Shown piece after piece: positions 34,107 through 46,631 of a DNA stretch of 64,000 bases. The position numbers were made by a program, and so were the translations under genes. The notes below the pieces were generated by a model. It was not told the DNA's origin and ran no database searches. It worked only from the letters and a program-made list of their open reading frames with translations. Position 1 is the stretch's first letter. Each line of letters starts with the position of its first letter. Source of the stretch: Liquidambar formosana (Eukaryota > Streptophyta > Magnoliopsida > Saxifragales > Altingiaceae); contig CM077833.1 in assembly GCA_039720395.1 (NCBI GenBank), positions 22,145,771-22,209,770 on the forward strand, in the 5' to 3' direction.

Positions 34107-35596
34107 ACTTGCAGACCTTCATTTTCCTTGAAAAATATGAAAAGCACATTTTAAGTTATGACTTCCCATCATTTCCACAGAGATCATTCTCTGTGCTGTG
34201 TTTTGAGTCTTGATGCCCGTTTAATAGTGGTGGAAATTCATGAATCATCATGTTGTCCAAACCCAAAGCCTGTTTGATAATTCCCAAGAGTAATCTATTG
34301 TTATCAGGGTGAAGAAAGGCACCCAAGTCATCCTGAAATCATCCCAGGCTGAGATGTAGTTCTTGAAGCCTAAATTCAGCCCATAACTCTCCATTCGATG
34401 TGCTTACCTGTGAATTTTATATGCTGAAACTAACTGATTGTTTCACCCCTATCTTGGGCTGATGGATTTTTTCCCTCCATGTTGACTGTGGGGTAATCTA
34501 AAGGCCAATAGTCCAAGTGGTTATGGCAATTAGTTTGGTTGATCAATTTTGTATGAAATGTACCTCTGCAACCTTGTTGAATGGTGGTTACAATTTTTAA
34601 ACCCATTACCACGTACTGAATGTTATTGAGTGGATATGGATGGTGTAACTTGGTTCTCAAGTTCCAACTCAAGAAAGTCTGACCCAACCACAACTCTTAA
34701 CTTTCTAGTTTGAGAGGTCTTTGATAAATTTTATTTGCTTTTGAATAATGGGATGTGATGATCAATATCATGCTTCTTCTAAAATTGTTAAAATAGTTGA
34801 ATGAATAGAATCATTTTTACTTGTTAACATGTCTCACTTTACTTTATTTTTTTCCCGCTTTTTTATTGTTATTATTATTTAATTTTTAACTTCTCCTTTA
34901 AGTATTATTTTATGAATTTTTTTTTTCCTGACTGGTTGGTAGGGTCATGGAAGAAGACTCCAGTTAAAAGACAAGACCAATGGAGGCAATCAACTAGTAA
35001 ATTCTCTATAACTTCATAGGCCTTTATTGTGTTATACATGTAAATAGAAATGATTTCAGGAAGTGTGCGTAAGTAGAGGCAGATTTAGGATTTCTTTCTT
35101 TCTTTTCCTTGTCATATTTAATGTTGACAAACAAAAAAAGGCTAGTATCTGTGATTCAAGCTTTTTCAGCATTACAATGTCAAAAATGTAAGGGTGGCTT
35201 GTAGATTTTTCTATACTATATATACTATTATTTTCTTTTGGGCAGAAAGAGAGTTGTTTTTCTTTTGAGCAGAGAGATCTGCTACTCAATATGTGACTAT
35301 GAAGTTCTTTACATATGGTTTGGGAAGACCCTAATCAATTAGAAAAATATTGGTTTCAGATTCGATCAGTGATCGTCATAGATCGACAAATGAGTATCCT
35401 CCAAAAAGATTTGATTTGCAGTCGAGACTGTCGATTATCATACCCGAGGGAAAAAAACAGGATGGTTTTTTTCTAGTTTTCAATGCTGCAATAGTTTGTC
35501 AATTTGCATCTTCTACAGTGATTTATTACCATTTTGAGATGAGTTGTTTGGGAAAAAACAATTGTTTTCAGTTTTCAAAAAATGATTTTCATAAAT

Positions 35597-35896
35597 AGTG
35601 ATCGCAATGTCTATTAGAAAACATCATTTTGAACAATTTTGTACGAAAAAGTTTTTTCAAACACTGTTGTTTAAGTAGGTTTTTTGGCCAGTTTATAATT
35701 TTTGTTTTTGTAAAAATGAAGTAGAGATTATTAAGGCCAAAAAAATCTCTTAAATGACATATTAACAAAGTTATTCAAAATAATGTTTTCTAATAAATAT
35801 TGCGATCAGTTTTCATAAAAGTCTTATATATTTTGTATAAAACAAGGTGGGGTTAACAAATAAAGTTGAGGGGTTGCAAATTTGCAATAGCTGTCC
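35597..35896. mobile_element. Fold-back MITE family C, copy 1 (5' truncated)
   Basis: It shares internal inverted segments with the element at 54152-54550: CTATTAGAAAACATCATTTT, GAACAATTTTGTA and the opposing GTTATTCAAAATAATG. It ends TTGCAATAGCTGTCC, matching the TTGCAATAGCCGTTCCC end of that copy. The left terminus is not recognisable. Confidence 0.55.
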
Positions 35897-36112
35897 TAAA
35901 AAAGGAGGAGGGAAAAAAAATCTTTTCAAAAATCCAGACACCCCATGAAGTTGTAGGTCCTATGTGGCTTAGCTGTACTTTCAGTTGTTAGGCAAAATCT
36001 GTTGAATGTATAAAGATATGGTTGATATTTTTGTTTCACACATTATAACATGGAGGTCACACTTGTTATTAGCCAAAATTTCATTAAAAGGTTATCTTAT
36101 TCTCATATAACT

Positions 36113-36269
36113 TTTCTATCGAAGCTAGGGATTTCGTTTCTATGAAAATTACAACTCATAAACACTCATGGACAAATCATCCAAACAGGCCTTTCTATTG
36201 AAGCTAGGGATTTTGTTTCTACGAAAATTACAACTCATAAACACTCGTGGAAAAATCATCCAAACAGGC
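36113..36269. repeat. Tandem duplication, 79-bp period
   Basis: The unit from TTTCTATCGAAGCTAGGGAT to CATCCAAACAGGC occurs at 36113-36190 and 36192-36269 with about five substitutions. Confidence 0.88.
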
Positions 36270-38202
36270 TTGAAAAGTGATTTTAAGTCGTACAAGTAAT
36301 GTTAGACTACTAGAAATCTCATCAAAACAAGCCATGGCATCTAGCCTCTAGAGAGTCCTAACACCCGGAAACAATAATTAGGGGCGAATTGGGAGGACAA
36401 CCCAAGTTCAACCTAGCGATTGAACATGGTATTGCTCCAAAAAAAAGGTTCAACCCAATCTGAGCCTAGTTTTCTGAACTCGAGTAGGACTGAGGTTGAG
36501 TATTATGAGCTTGGCGGACTGGACTCGCTTTCGGCTCTTCTTCTTCTTCTTCATTTTTTTTTTTTTTTAATAAAAAAAAAAAAAAGAAAAAGAAAAAAAA
36601 AAAAGACACTATTTCCATACATGTTTTCACGTTCTTACTTCTTAAACATTTCAAAATTCAATAATTCAAAGTAACATGTAATTTAGTCCAATTCAATCTA
36701 CATTTTCTACAAAGAAAAAGTGACATGAAAATCAATTTAACCAAGCCCAAGCCAACCCAAATTTCGGTTGAGCTCGGCCTAGCAAGCATGTAAGACCGTC
36801 ACTTTTTCTTTATATTGGTAAATTACATATTTTCCCCTGGAATTATAGGTTCAAAGACAATTAATACTCTAAACCACCTTCTCCTAAACTTTGAATGTGT
36901 AACACTAATCTCTACTTCATCGATGTGCCATTAGGCTAAGAGCAAAGACTAGCAAGAGGGAATCCTCAACCTTTTTCCTTTTTCCTTTTTCCCATGTGCT
37001 CTCCTATTTTAGTCATTTTGGCATGCAATTCCAAGTATGTAGCAAGTCATCAAATTAACTACACCTAGGCCATCATTTTTTTTTAAAAAAATTCGAACTA
37101 AAATGATTTCTTATGCATCGGTTAAAGTAGGTCGGGAATTTCGATCATGCTCTAATGTATGAAAGAAAACATAGAATCATTGATAAGAGCAGGTAAATAA
37201 GCCACATGGAAATTTTTTATGAGAATGAAGGTCACCTATCGAACTGTCGGATGTGTGTTGGGGATTAGCATAATATCTCCGAAAAATTGGCTATAAAATA
37301 AAATTAAAAAAATAAAGGACAGAGATTATCTCCTTGAAATTGGGGGAGACCTCCTCAATACACCCACGAGGGTAAGAGAAAAATGAATCAATTTAATTTT
37401 GCACCTCTCAGCACATATATTTGCTATTTACACCCTCCCTCTCATCCCCTTCCATTGCACTACCATACCACCATGGACGACAATGGTGCTAGTGGCTGTA
37501 ACGGAAGCCAGCCACAGTAATCAAAATTCCGCAACATCAATGATCTAACCCTTGCATCCTTGCATGATGTATATAGACATATGAAATAATACAATTTTTT
37601 AGGCTAGGAAGCCACAATGCTAACAGCCTGAAACTCCTTGTAGTACAGAGTTCTTCACATTCATAAATTTATACACACGCAAAATCAATAGACATTAAAC
37701 ATTAATATTGGAGTAAATTAATACTTATGGGGGCAGTTCTCTCATCTCTTGTAGTCAACTTTTCCGTAGAAGTTCTTGCAAGAGATCTTCCGTTTCTGTT
37801 GTGAGCCATTATTGTGCGTTATATCACAAAGAAGGAAAAAAATCCATGAGCAGGTCGACAAAAAAAAAACATATTGGTAAATTGTCACATATACGTAGTT
37901 ACAAACAATTTGGTGAATGGTTGATCTTCGGTATAAGTGAACATATGAGAAGAACTTCTTGCGGGGTTGTTTGAGAGAGAGAAGGGGTTGTATAAGAGAG
38001 AGAGAGGGGGGGGAGAGAGAGAGAGCAGATGAGATCGATTTTGACAGTTGACCTATTGATCATGTATTAAAGGAGGTAGTTAGCTCAAGAATGAAAAAAA
38101 GGAATCTCTCCTCTCTCTAACAAAACCTTTTTTTCTCTCTTCGATGTTGTGTTTTCGATCAGTTTGTTCATTTGAGTGCGAGGCCATGAACGGTAAGTGG
38201 TA

Positions 38203-38660
38203 GGACTGGCAATGGGTCGGGTGCGGGTCAACAATATGCCATGACCCTATATCTTCTTGAGAAAACCATGTCTGTCCTGTCCGATACCTGAAATGCCTCA
38301 GCAAATTTTTTTTTATAAATAAAAAATTTTCAATTTTTGCTACTTAACACCTGTTACATATTCATATACCAAGCTTAGCCATTAGGTAAATCCTGTGCCA
38401 ATTTATAAGTGTTCAAACGATGCATTATTCTAAATAAAAAAAAAAGAAAGATATATGCATGTTTATCCTATGTGAGACCCTGAGTTGGGTCTACGGGTCG
38501 GGCGTGTATAATCCCATAACCGATCTGTACTGACTTAAAATTTCAAAATTGAACCCGAACTCGAATCAATACAGGGGAAAAATAAAATTAAAAAAAACCC
38601 GCCCATATCGGGGTGGGTCAGTTCGAGCCCTTATGGATCATGCCAAAATTGCCATGCCTA
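38203..38660. mobile_element. hAT-like element remnant
   Basis: The left end, TAGGACTGGCAATGGGTCGG, and the right end, ATGCCAAAATTGCCATGCCTA, form hAT-type inverted repeats (AGGxCTGGCAAT). Subterminal GGGTCGGG and CCCGCCC motifs also face each other. No clear 8-bp target duplication remains. Confidence 0.5.
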
Positions 38661-40647
38661 GTGACTGCGGCCTGTTTTCTCTCTCTATCTGAGATTTCTT
38701 ATTCTCTTTATGGGTGTAAGCACACATGTTTGGGCGTGAGTCCAAAACGGAATTTGATGGTTTGCCTTTGGCTGCAAGTCTGCAACCCATAGGTCAAAAT
38801 GCCTCCCCTGCATGTGATCGAGTGTATAAGATTAGGCTTGCATCTTTCCCATCCAAATTCCTTACCCCATCTCCCACCAATCAACGCCCAATATTTTTAT
38901 TCAAATTTATTTGTTCAACTGACATTGTAGTTGATGTGACATCCACATGAACTGATATGGTGTGAATGTGGACATTTTAAGATTTCAAGTTGATATGGTA
39001 AAAATTTCCACTGCCTTCAATCAACACAGAGAATCATTTAAGGTTTCAAAGAATTTGCTCCGTGCAGAGTTTCATAAATTTCTCACATCATATAAAACTA
39101 TCATCATACTTCTGCCCGTCGCCCTATATAAAATTGAACCCAATACATTCGCTGCATGAGAATTAATTCCTCCATCTTATAATTTCAAATTTTCAAACAA
39201 AACAGAAGAATTCTTTTCTTTTAATTTTGTTCGACGGATAAGCTATTTATAGCAAAAGAGTAATTAAGTGGTGGAAAATAGTGATGACGTGTTAGGATAT
39301 TATAAGACCAACAAATGGACTAATGCATGTATAACATGTGTATTAAATGAGGGATAGACATGTGTCTAGATTGAGACATGTGTTGGTGAATAATTTAGCC
39401 ACGGTTTTCTAAAAGCTTGACAATTTTACAGCTTAATGCTTCTTTTTTGCAGAAAATATTAAAAAAAAAAAAAACATTCAAAATATAAAATATCTATTTT
39501 TAAAGAACGTTATAGAATATGGTGGAACCTTATATGACTTCTAAGGAACATTAAAGAATATCATGGAAGATATTGTTGAAGATTTTCAATCAAAAGCACT
39601 AGAGCCTTGAGGGGAGAACTAAATGTCTGGATTAAAACATTTTAGAAATATTTTTTTCGTTCGAATACTCTTTGGCTTTGTTTAATTGTGGCAGTTACCT
39701 TTTCACTTTATTTTTATTTTTATTTTCATTTTCTTGTTTCTTTGTCTAGTTCATTGCTGGCAATCTGGTATACATGTTTCATGGACTTGATAATCTTGTG
39801 TTCTTTCAATAGGCTGCTTATTGATTAGAAAAATCTACTAATCTAGCACAAAAAGGGGTTGTTTTAGTAGGTATGGACCGTCTTTTTTTGACTCTCAATT
39901 CAAGTATGAGTTTAGAAATAGGTACTTCTCACATGTAAAACATGTACCACAATATTCTCTCAGCCAAAAAGAATTACAGACCTGAAATTTTGGTTAGTTT
40001 ATGCACACTTTGGTTGTTGCATACTTTCTATTGACTATGGATTTGAATGTGTGTCATAGACTGATAGACAGCTGACTGTATGGATGGAAGATATGTCTTT
40101 TACAACTAGTGTCCAAAAGCATGCGCCTGGGGAGAGGTCCTGAGAGCTCAAAGTGAGTCCTATTGGGATTTCTTGTGTTTGAAAATAACATTTTCAGAAA
40201 CTGCAGGTTTGGAACTGTTAAACAGTCCAAAACTCTACATATTCAGTTTGTATCAAATCTAATTCAAATATGATACTATTGGTGTGGAAAATATGAAGTC
40301 TATTATCTATTATAGTCTGCTCTCAATGCTGCACAATCTAGGCATGTCGTGTACGCCAGATCAATAAATTCTGCAGGAGCCAAAGGTAGCACCTTCTCAA
40401 AGAAATTAATGAATATCATAATATTACAACTTACTAGCTTAATACAAAAGCAAAAGACATGCGAATGAAGGCCAAAGTGCAATTAATTAATTCGTTCAAT
40501 TGGCTAAATGATGTTTTGGAAGTTCCAAAGTTCTCTAAAACATGCATAGATGGCCTAAACAGTTTTCCCTCACAAGCTAAATAACATCATAAAGTTAAAA
40601 GAGTTAAAGTCTTTAAGTAATCATAAAGAACTCCTAGTTTTCATTTT

Positions 40648-43610
40648 TCACTTCTTCCTCTTCTTTGGAGGCTGGAGGGCCTCTTCTTCTTCGTCCTCTT
40701 CCTCTTCATCCTCAGGCTCTTCCACGATTTCTTCCTCATCCTCATCTCCACCTTCGTCATCATCATTGTCTTCATCATCATCGTCTTCATCGTCATCACC
40801 ATCATTATGGTCATCGCCATCCTCTTCTTCTCCCTCTTCTCCATTCTCACCCGCTCCACCAGTCCCAGCTTCTTCAGGCCCCTTCTTGGAATTACTGTTG
40901 TTGCCATTGGGATTGGGGTCGTGGCCACCTGCCCCATCATCAGAGGACAGCTCCTCTTCACCTTCTCCAAGGTCACCATTCCCATCATCATCATTGTTAT
41001 CTTCATCTCCATCTTCTCCGCCAGCATCAATTGGTTTGGATTGGCTTTCACTGTGATGATCTCCTTTATATTTGGCTCCGTTTGTTGTCAAGAGCTCAAT
41101 GGGATTCTGAAACTATTGGATGAAGATACAGTTCCAAAGTTAAAAAGTCTGGAAAGTAAAATGCAGAAAATGCAAAGAAATAGGACAAAAGCTCTAAGGT
41201 AAACAAAATGTGATCAAATGTTCACCGTGGACTGATTCCCATTAGTGAGTTGACAAAATACATTATAAATGGTCTAAAACACCAACCACTTGACAATGCC
41301 ATGTTCATTTTTTATTTTTGGGTCCACGGACTACACAACAACGGGTAGTGTTACCCCATCACTTTCCCCCCTTCAGTCCTCTTCCTCTCCCACTCACCGT
41401 GAACTTTGATCATAACACTTTGATCGATGTTAATTGGCCACTTGAACCAAGGGCCTTTCACATGTCATGTTCAAATAAACTATTAACAAACAATGCAAAT
41501 CAGAAAAATGTCAGCCGCAAATTAGATCACAAGGCTAACAAGCCAACATCTAGGGAAAATTTTTATTATTTCTACCATGTGTTTCATTTCTGTTAAAAGA
41601 CAGACTACTAACAAATGTGTATACCGAATAGAAGAGTACTTAATAGGATAACCAAAACTTCAATTCTTCATTTAGCAATACATGGTGATCTTCCTCTTTA
41701 CACACTACTAAAATCCTTCTTATACCATAAGTGATCAGCTAATGGAGTGGCCGGATAGACCCTCCTATTTTCTACGAGTGTGTTTTAAGGCAATTTCACA
41801 GAAAATGCGTTCCTTGAGTCACACCTTGAGTCCATTTATCTTTCTCTCCATCTCATCGTCGCGAGCAACCCTTACTCTCATGGAACTTGGAAATTAAGCC
41901 TCTTAAAAAGAGCGAGTGAAGGAAAAGAAAAAAATGATCATTTAAAAAAAAAAGGTTAAAGAAGAAAATCAATTTGCGCAATTTTATTTTCTTTTTGTCC
42001 TACTTTCCAAACATCCAAATGAGCATGAACAAAGATGGAAGGGTAAAAGGATGCTTAAGAAAAATAGCTCTACTCGTGTGAGGGCATTCCAGTCCCTGTA
42101 CGGATCTCCAGCTAAGTCTCCTTAGGCTAATAAAAACACATCCAAACTTCCATAGGGCATGTGTCATAATCAAAGGGCAAATTCGTCCAAGCAGTTCAAA
42201 ATTTGACCCATACTTTAAAGTATGTCTCCTTTTACACTCATCAACAGTCATGGATCCACATCATATGTTGGGGTGACCACTTCCTAATTTAAAACCAAAC
42301 AAAGGTACTGTCTATTAACTTGACTATATATATACTTTAAACTCACTACCAATTTTCTTCGTTTGGTGTTTGGTATTTAATAGGAAAGTAATTATTAAAT
42401 AGTACTTCATTTTTTTCTTTTGGTGAACCTTAAAAAGTACTTTCTACTTTCAATATATGAAGGCATAAAATTCCAACATACGATAGAACGTGACCGCATA
42501 GATCATGACAAAAGCAAAACTTCTAACCAAATCTATGATTTGAGATATGCTAAGCATAGGGACAATAGTTGGATGGTTGCATGGTGATTGGTGCGTATGT
42601 AACACGTGACTCGAATCGTGTATGCACGTGTCACGTACACACCAATCAACTGTGCTTAATATCTCTCTATGATTTTTCTTCCTAAGAGTGTATGGAATAT
42701 TCGAATAATCTATATATCCCAAATTCCCAATAATAAACAAATAAAAAATAAAATAAAATGTGCTACCTCATACTGATAATCTGACATAAACAATATCTCC
42801 CACTATAATCCAAATAACAGGTTTTTCCTAGGCCTTGACTTTTTCCTTTTATCTCCTAAATATCTATATCTGTTCCTATTTTTCAGTTGCATTTCTTTTA
42901 TTTTCCTTTTGGGTAGGGAACATGGCACATGAATAAATTATGTCATTCGAAACGGGCCCACAACCAACGAAACGGAACCCAAACGATTATAAAATCCCCT
43001 TTATGTTCTCTTTCACTTCCAGAGACTACATCCAATATCGAACCCCAAGACGAGGAAACCGTACAAACAGCGTAAGTTAGCAAAACCTAAAAAAAGTCAT
43101 TTAAAAAATCGCAAGGGCCTGTTTGGCCATAATCTTTCTTCATCTCTTTAAAAATAATAATAATAATAAATGGAAACAGCTCGTTTTTCAATACGTTCTA
43201 AATTTCTGTTTTTTGGTATTTTTCCGTTCAGGAACGAAATCAATGACCAACATCATTTCGAAACATCTTTTTTTGCTGTTTTCTGCCGACGGCGTTTCTA
43301 AGAACTCTTTTCTGACAAGAGGACCAAACAGACCCTAAGCTCCCCAACAACCAAAACTGAAAACACGAGGAGGAGCTAATTAAAGGTATCATTATGCAAT
43401 TAATTGTGGCGTAAACATGCAGGACATTAGAGAAGACTTCTAAAGCCTTCAATCAATGAACTAATTAAAACTTACTTGAGTTGAAAGCCAGGCTTTAACA
43501 AGAACAGAGGCTAGCAGAGTGGCTAGTGTTTCCCCAGCGCACGATAGCAAACCCCGGTTAACCATCACCTCAAATGGACTCTCTTGTTGAACCTCCATGT
43601 GTACGGCCAT
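40648..43610 (-). CDS. Acidic Asp/Glu-rich protein with basic C-terminus (two exons)
   Basis: Exon 1 is 43610-43476 (45 codons from MAVHMEVQQE). Exon 2 is 41106-40648, joined in phase 0 across a 2.4 kb GT-AG intron, for 197 residues. Residues 1-45 form a conserved, partly hydrophobic helix (NRGLLSCAGETLATLLASVL), followed by KAWLSTQNPIELLTTNG. From about residue 70 the chain is dominated by Asp, Glu, Gly and Asn, and it ends in a basic LQPPKKRKK that looks like a nuclear signal. Similar plant proteins are annotated as prostatic spermine-binding-like because of acidity alone, so no function should be inferred. A long plus-strand frame over exon 2 is an antisense shadow of the GAT-rich repeat. 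The upstream exon rests on splice signals and phase. Confidence 0.72.
42272..42407. mobile_element. MITE family A, copy 2 (intron of acidic-protein gene)
   Basis: It begins GGTGACCACTTCCTAATTTA with AAACCAAACAAAG and ends TTTGGTATTTAATAGGAAAG plus TAATTATTAAATAGTACTT, an inverted arrangement matching the copies at 19130 and 59531. Confidence 0.6.
42542..42667. repeat. Imperfect palindrome with CACGTG core (probable MITE)
   Basis: GATTGGTGCGTATGTAACAC on the left pairs with GTGTCACGTACACACCAATC on the right, with outer GAGATAT and TAAGCA also inverted. It lies in the intron of the acidic-protein gene and contains ACACGTGAC and GCACGTGTC, which resemble ABA-response/G-box elements. Confidence 0.65.
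43115..43335. mobile_element. Tourist-like (PIF/Harbinger) MITE
   Basis: The left end, GGGCCTGTTTGGCCATAA, and the right end, GGACCAAACAGACCC, are the GGGCCTGTTTGG-type inverted repeats of Tourist/Harbinger MITEs. A 3-bp target site is imperfect (CAA and TAA). It is inside the intron of the acidic-protein gene, 140 bp from exon 1. Confidence 0.55.
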
Positions 43611-44130
43611 ACACCTGTTTGATGAGATATGACAGTTAGATCTTGTTCCCTCTTTGGCGGTACCGTTGGATCTGGACCTGAAGTCCGTTACGGTTCAAAA
43701 TACATTAAACCAAAAAACAAAAAGAAAAAAAAAAAAAAAAAGAGTCTGCTCAGAGTGTGAGAGAGTAGAAAAAGGGCAGAAGAAGCAACAGAAAAAGGCA
43801 TATACGGAGTACAAATAAATAATATATATTTCTATATTGTCAGATCTGAGGAGAAAACGACAAGGAAACAATCCGTTGGCCGGCTGCAAGTTCTGCCGAA
43901 GATGGTTCCCTGCGTAGGAAAAACATGAAAGAAAAGAGGAGAAACATTACCCGAGAAAATCTGGAGATTTTCCTGGAAAATTGAAGACCTTTTAGCGGAA
44001 AGGTTGGTAAAAGCACCGGAGGGGCTACAGAGAATGCGAGAAAATTTTAGTAGAGGATTATTATTGTGAGAGAAGGAGCTTTGAAATTCTGAGAAAGAAG
44101 AAAGAGAGGAGGAAGAGGAGAGAAGCGTAC

Positions 44131-44215
44131 CTAGAATAAAAAAACGTTTGTAGAGAGAGAAAGATGTGAGGCTCCTCTGCTCCAGCTCTAGGACGTTGTT
44201 AAGGAAGCATCAGAG
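44131..44215 (-). promoter_or_regulatory. Probable 5' UTR exon of the acidic-protein gene
   Basis: On the minus strand a CT-rich leader (TTTCTCTCTCTACAAACG) ends at ATTCTAG followed by the donor GTACGC at 44130. An acceptor, CATCAAACAG, ends at 43615, four bases upstream of the start codon at 43610. A leader intron of about 515 bp is therefore likely. The transcription start is not determined; a further CT tract lies at 44290-44324. Confidence 0.45.
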
Positions 44216-46620
44216 GTGGTTTTCATTTTGGGCCGTTGATATAAGATCGTACGTTCAGTGTAGCACACTGAAAGACTGAAAAATACTAGAGAGAGAGGAA
44301 GAGAGAGAGAGAGAGAGAGAGAGACTTCAGTCAGGACGTGTTACATGGGCAGCATGGGCAGGTAACCGGACCTTGAACAGTACCGTGGTTTGGACTTGCG
44401 AGTAGGGTTGGTTTGTATGGGAATAGGATTGGATTCCATTCCAAAGACTTCACCAGTTCACCGCTCCTTGTATTTAACCATAGTTTGGGTTCTAAATTTC
44501 TTAACCCAACATGGTTACTCTTGTTGCGTCGGGCTTATCAAGGGGAGATTAAAAATTCTTTTTAGTAAGGAGAAAAATTAATAGGTGAGGCTCTTGTGTG
44601 GGCGCCCTCATCCCTTTTCTATGAGGTCTCTCATTTTTTTAAGATATTTTGAATTATTATTTTGAGGCATGTACCACCTTAATATATTTATCGCATTGGG
44701 TCCATTATATTTATAAAAATTTAATTAAAAATATATTAAATTAGATCGACACACTCCGATCAAAGAATTCTAATCAAACACTTTAGATGCAAAAAGATTG
44801 TTATACTTTAATCATATGGGATCATATCTTGAAATTTGTGCAATACAAAGTCAAATAGATGGGAGATTGTTAATACACCCTATGAGAATACCCTCATAAT
44901 ATCTTTGCTCAAATTTTTTTGGCCCATTTTAGGCACCAAGCACAATGAGTGGGATATTCTGTGTCTATTGTGCTGTGTAGCATTGGAGATTAGGCAGTGC
45001 TGGAGTGGTTTAAGGGCATTCCAAGTTGAGACATTTTGCGGCTAGGGAAAAATTGCTGGGCAAGGATCCTCTCCTGTTCAATATACCTTTGGGTTAATTA
45101 GATGTTTAGGATAGCCACTTCTCTCCCACCCATTGGAACTTTTGTATGAAAGACTTGTATGGTGTTACCCTCTTTGATTGTAATTTTATTTTATTTATAT
45201 AATATTTATTATTTCATTAAAAAATAAAAATAAATAACCAAATATGCGAGCATGTAGAGAGAGAGAGTACCTTAGAGACCTAACATTTGATGGATCCCAC
45301 TAAATAGTAAATATATCATAGGTATAAATCAACTAGGTTTTATCAATTTTTGCTATTTGATTTTGACCACTTGAAGATGTACGCAACATGCATAACTAAA
45401 CTTCATCTAAGCAATCTGAATTTCAGTCTACTTGATTTGAAGGGTGAGACCCATTTGTTGACTATGGGGTTATGTGAGAAATGTTGGTTGATTTGATTCG
45501 ATGAATGAAATCCATTTCTTTTGAGGGGTTCTTTGATAAATGTTGTTGTGTAGATAAAGAGCATTTGCTAGAGGTTGAGTGTTGATAAACATCTCATGAA
45601 ACATATATTGAGTATTCAAAACTTTATGAAAACAGTTGATCTCCTTTGAAGTTACCTTGGATACCCTTGTTGTTAAAAATAATAATAATAATAATAATAA
45701 TAATAATTGCCAGAGGGGTGAGGTTTTGGGTCCGGATAATCTGGACGCAACTTAACCCGACCCGTCAACAGAAGGAGAGGAACCAAGCACGAAAGTCTAA
45801 CCCTGGACTAGCTTTGGAAAAGCTGGGGGCAAGTGGGCATTTATATAGAAAGCAAGTATCAAATTCCGCTGGCATATGTTCCGAAGGCACAAATCGGTGC
45901 ACGATATGATTCCCCGCTTGGCCCCCACCACCACCCAACGCACCTACGTCCCTCCGTGTTCAAGACTTCAAGGGGGTGGTCATGTTAAGGTGCTAAAGCC
46001 CACCGCAAGTTTGGTACACGTGTCAAAAGTGGATTGCTAAGAGAAACATAAGGTCAAACAACGTTTTCAGCTGGACATTATCTGTTAGTCTGTTACTGCA
46101 TGTTTCGCATGGGTACATGTGCCACAAGCATTTCCACTTTACTTGGAAGATATGTTTTTGTTTTAAAATTTTGGAAAACAAATGGTTGATGAATATTTTC
46201 AAAGGTGCAAGATGGTCAATGGAAGAAATAAAATAAAATAAAATTTGGAAAAGCATTTCGAGAAAACATGGTTTTTGGATTGGCTTCCCAAGTACCCCTC
46301 CTTGGAGAAAAAATTGCATGAGATCGTTCCATCACACTGGTCATGAGGCCAGTCAATTAAGGACTGTGTATGTAGGGTTGTCAGTGTACTTAGGGACCCA
46401 AAACTCACATGCAATCCCTGATTGATTGGGTGGTTTCATGGCCAGCGTGGTGGAATGCCCTCATTCAAGTTTTTCTCCTTGGGCAATGTTAGCGTCAATC
46501 GCTCTGACGGTCGCTCTCGCCCTTTGTCCTTTGCTCTTTTAGTATCACGTAGTGATTACTTTAATAACTCTTACTGGCAATCGGTAACAAAAGCAACTGA
46601 GATTGAAAAAAAAAATAAAC
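44216..46620. other. Intergenic DNA with a possible Copia LTR remnant
   Basis: No gene was recognised. At 44860-44872 the sequence GATGGGAGATTGTTAATAC looks like a Copia polypurine tract followed by the start of a 3' LTR, and an AT-rich stretch typical of an LTR end lies near 45180-45230. No second LTR or coding region was found. An (AAT)n repeat lies at 45676-45708. Confidence 0.35.
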
Positions 46621-46631
46621 ATTTAAAAATA

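Larger units (their letters stand above)
34107..40647. other. Gene-poor stretch between ATG14 and the acidic-protein gene
   Basis: No credible gene. It contains the repeats listed separately, a GA-rich tract at 37970-38030 and many A/T homopolymers. Open frames here are short and do not resemble known families. Confidence 0.5.

Noticed and set aside
40665..41202. Long plus-strand frames opposite the acidic gene, one with membrane-like stretches.
   Set aside because: They are antisense readings of the GAT/GAA-rich repeat that encodes Asp/Glu on the minus strand; hydrophobic Ile/Val/Phe runs are the expected complement.
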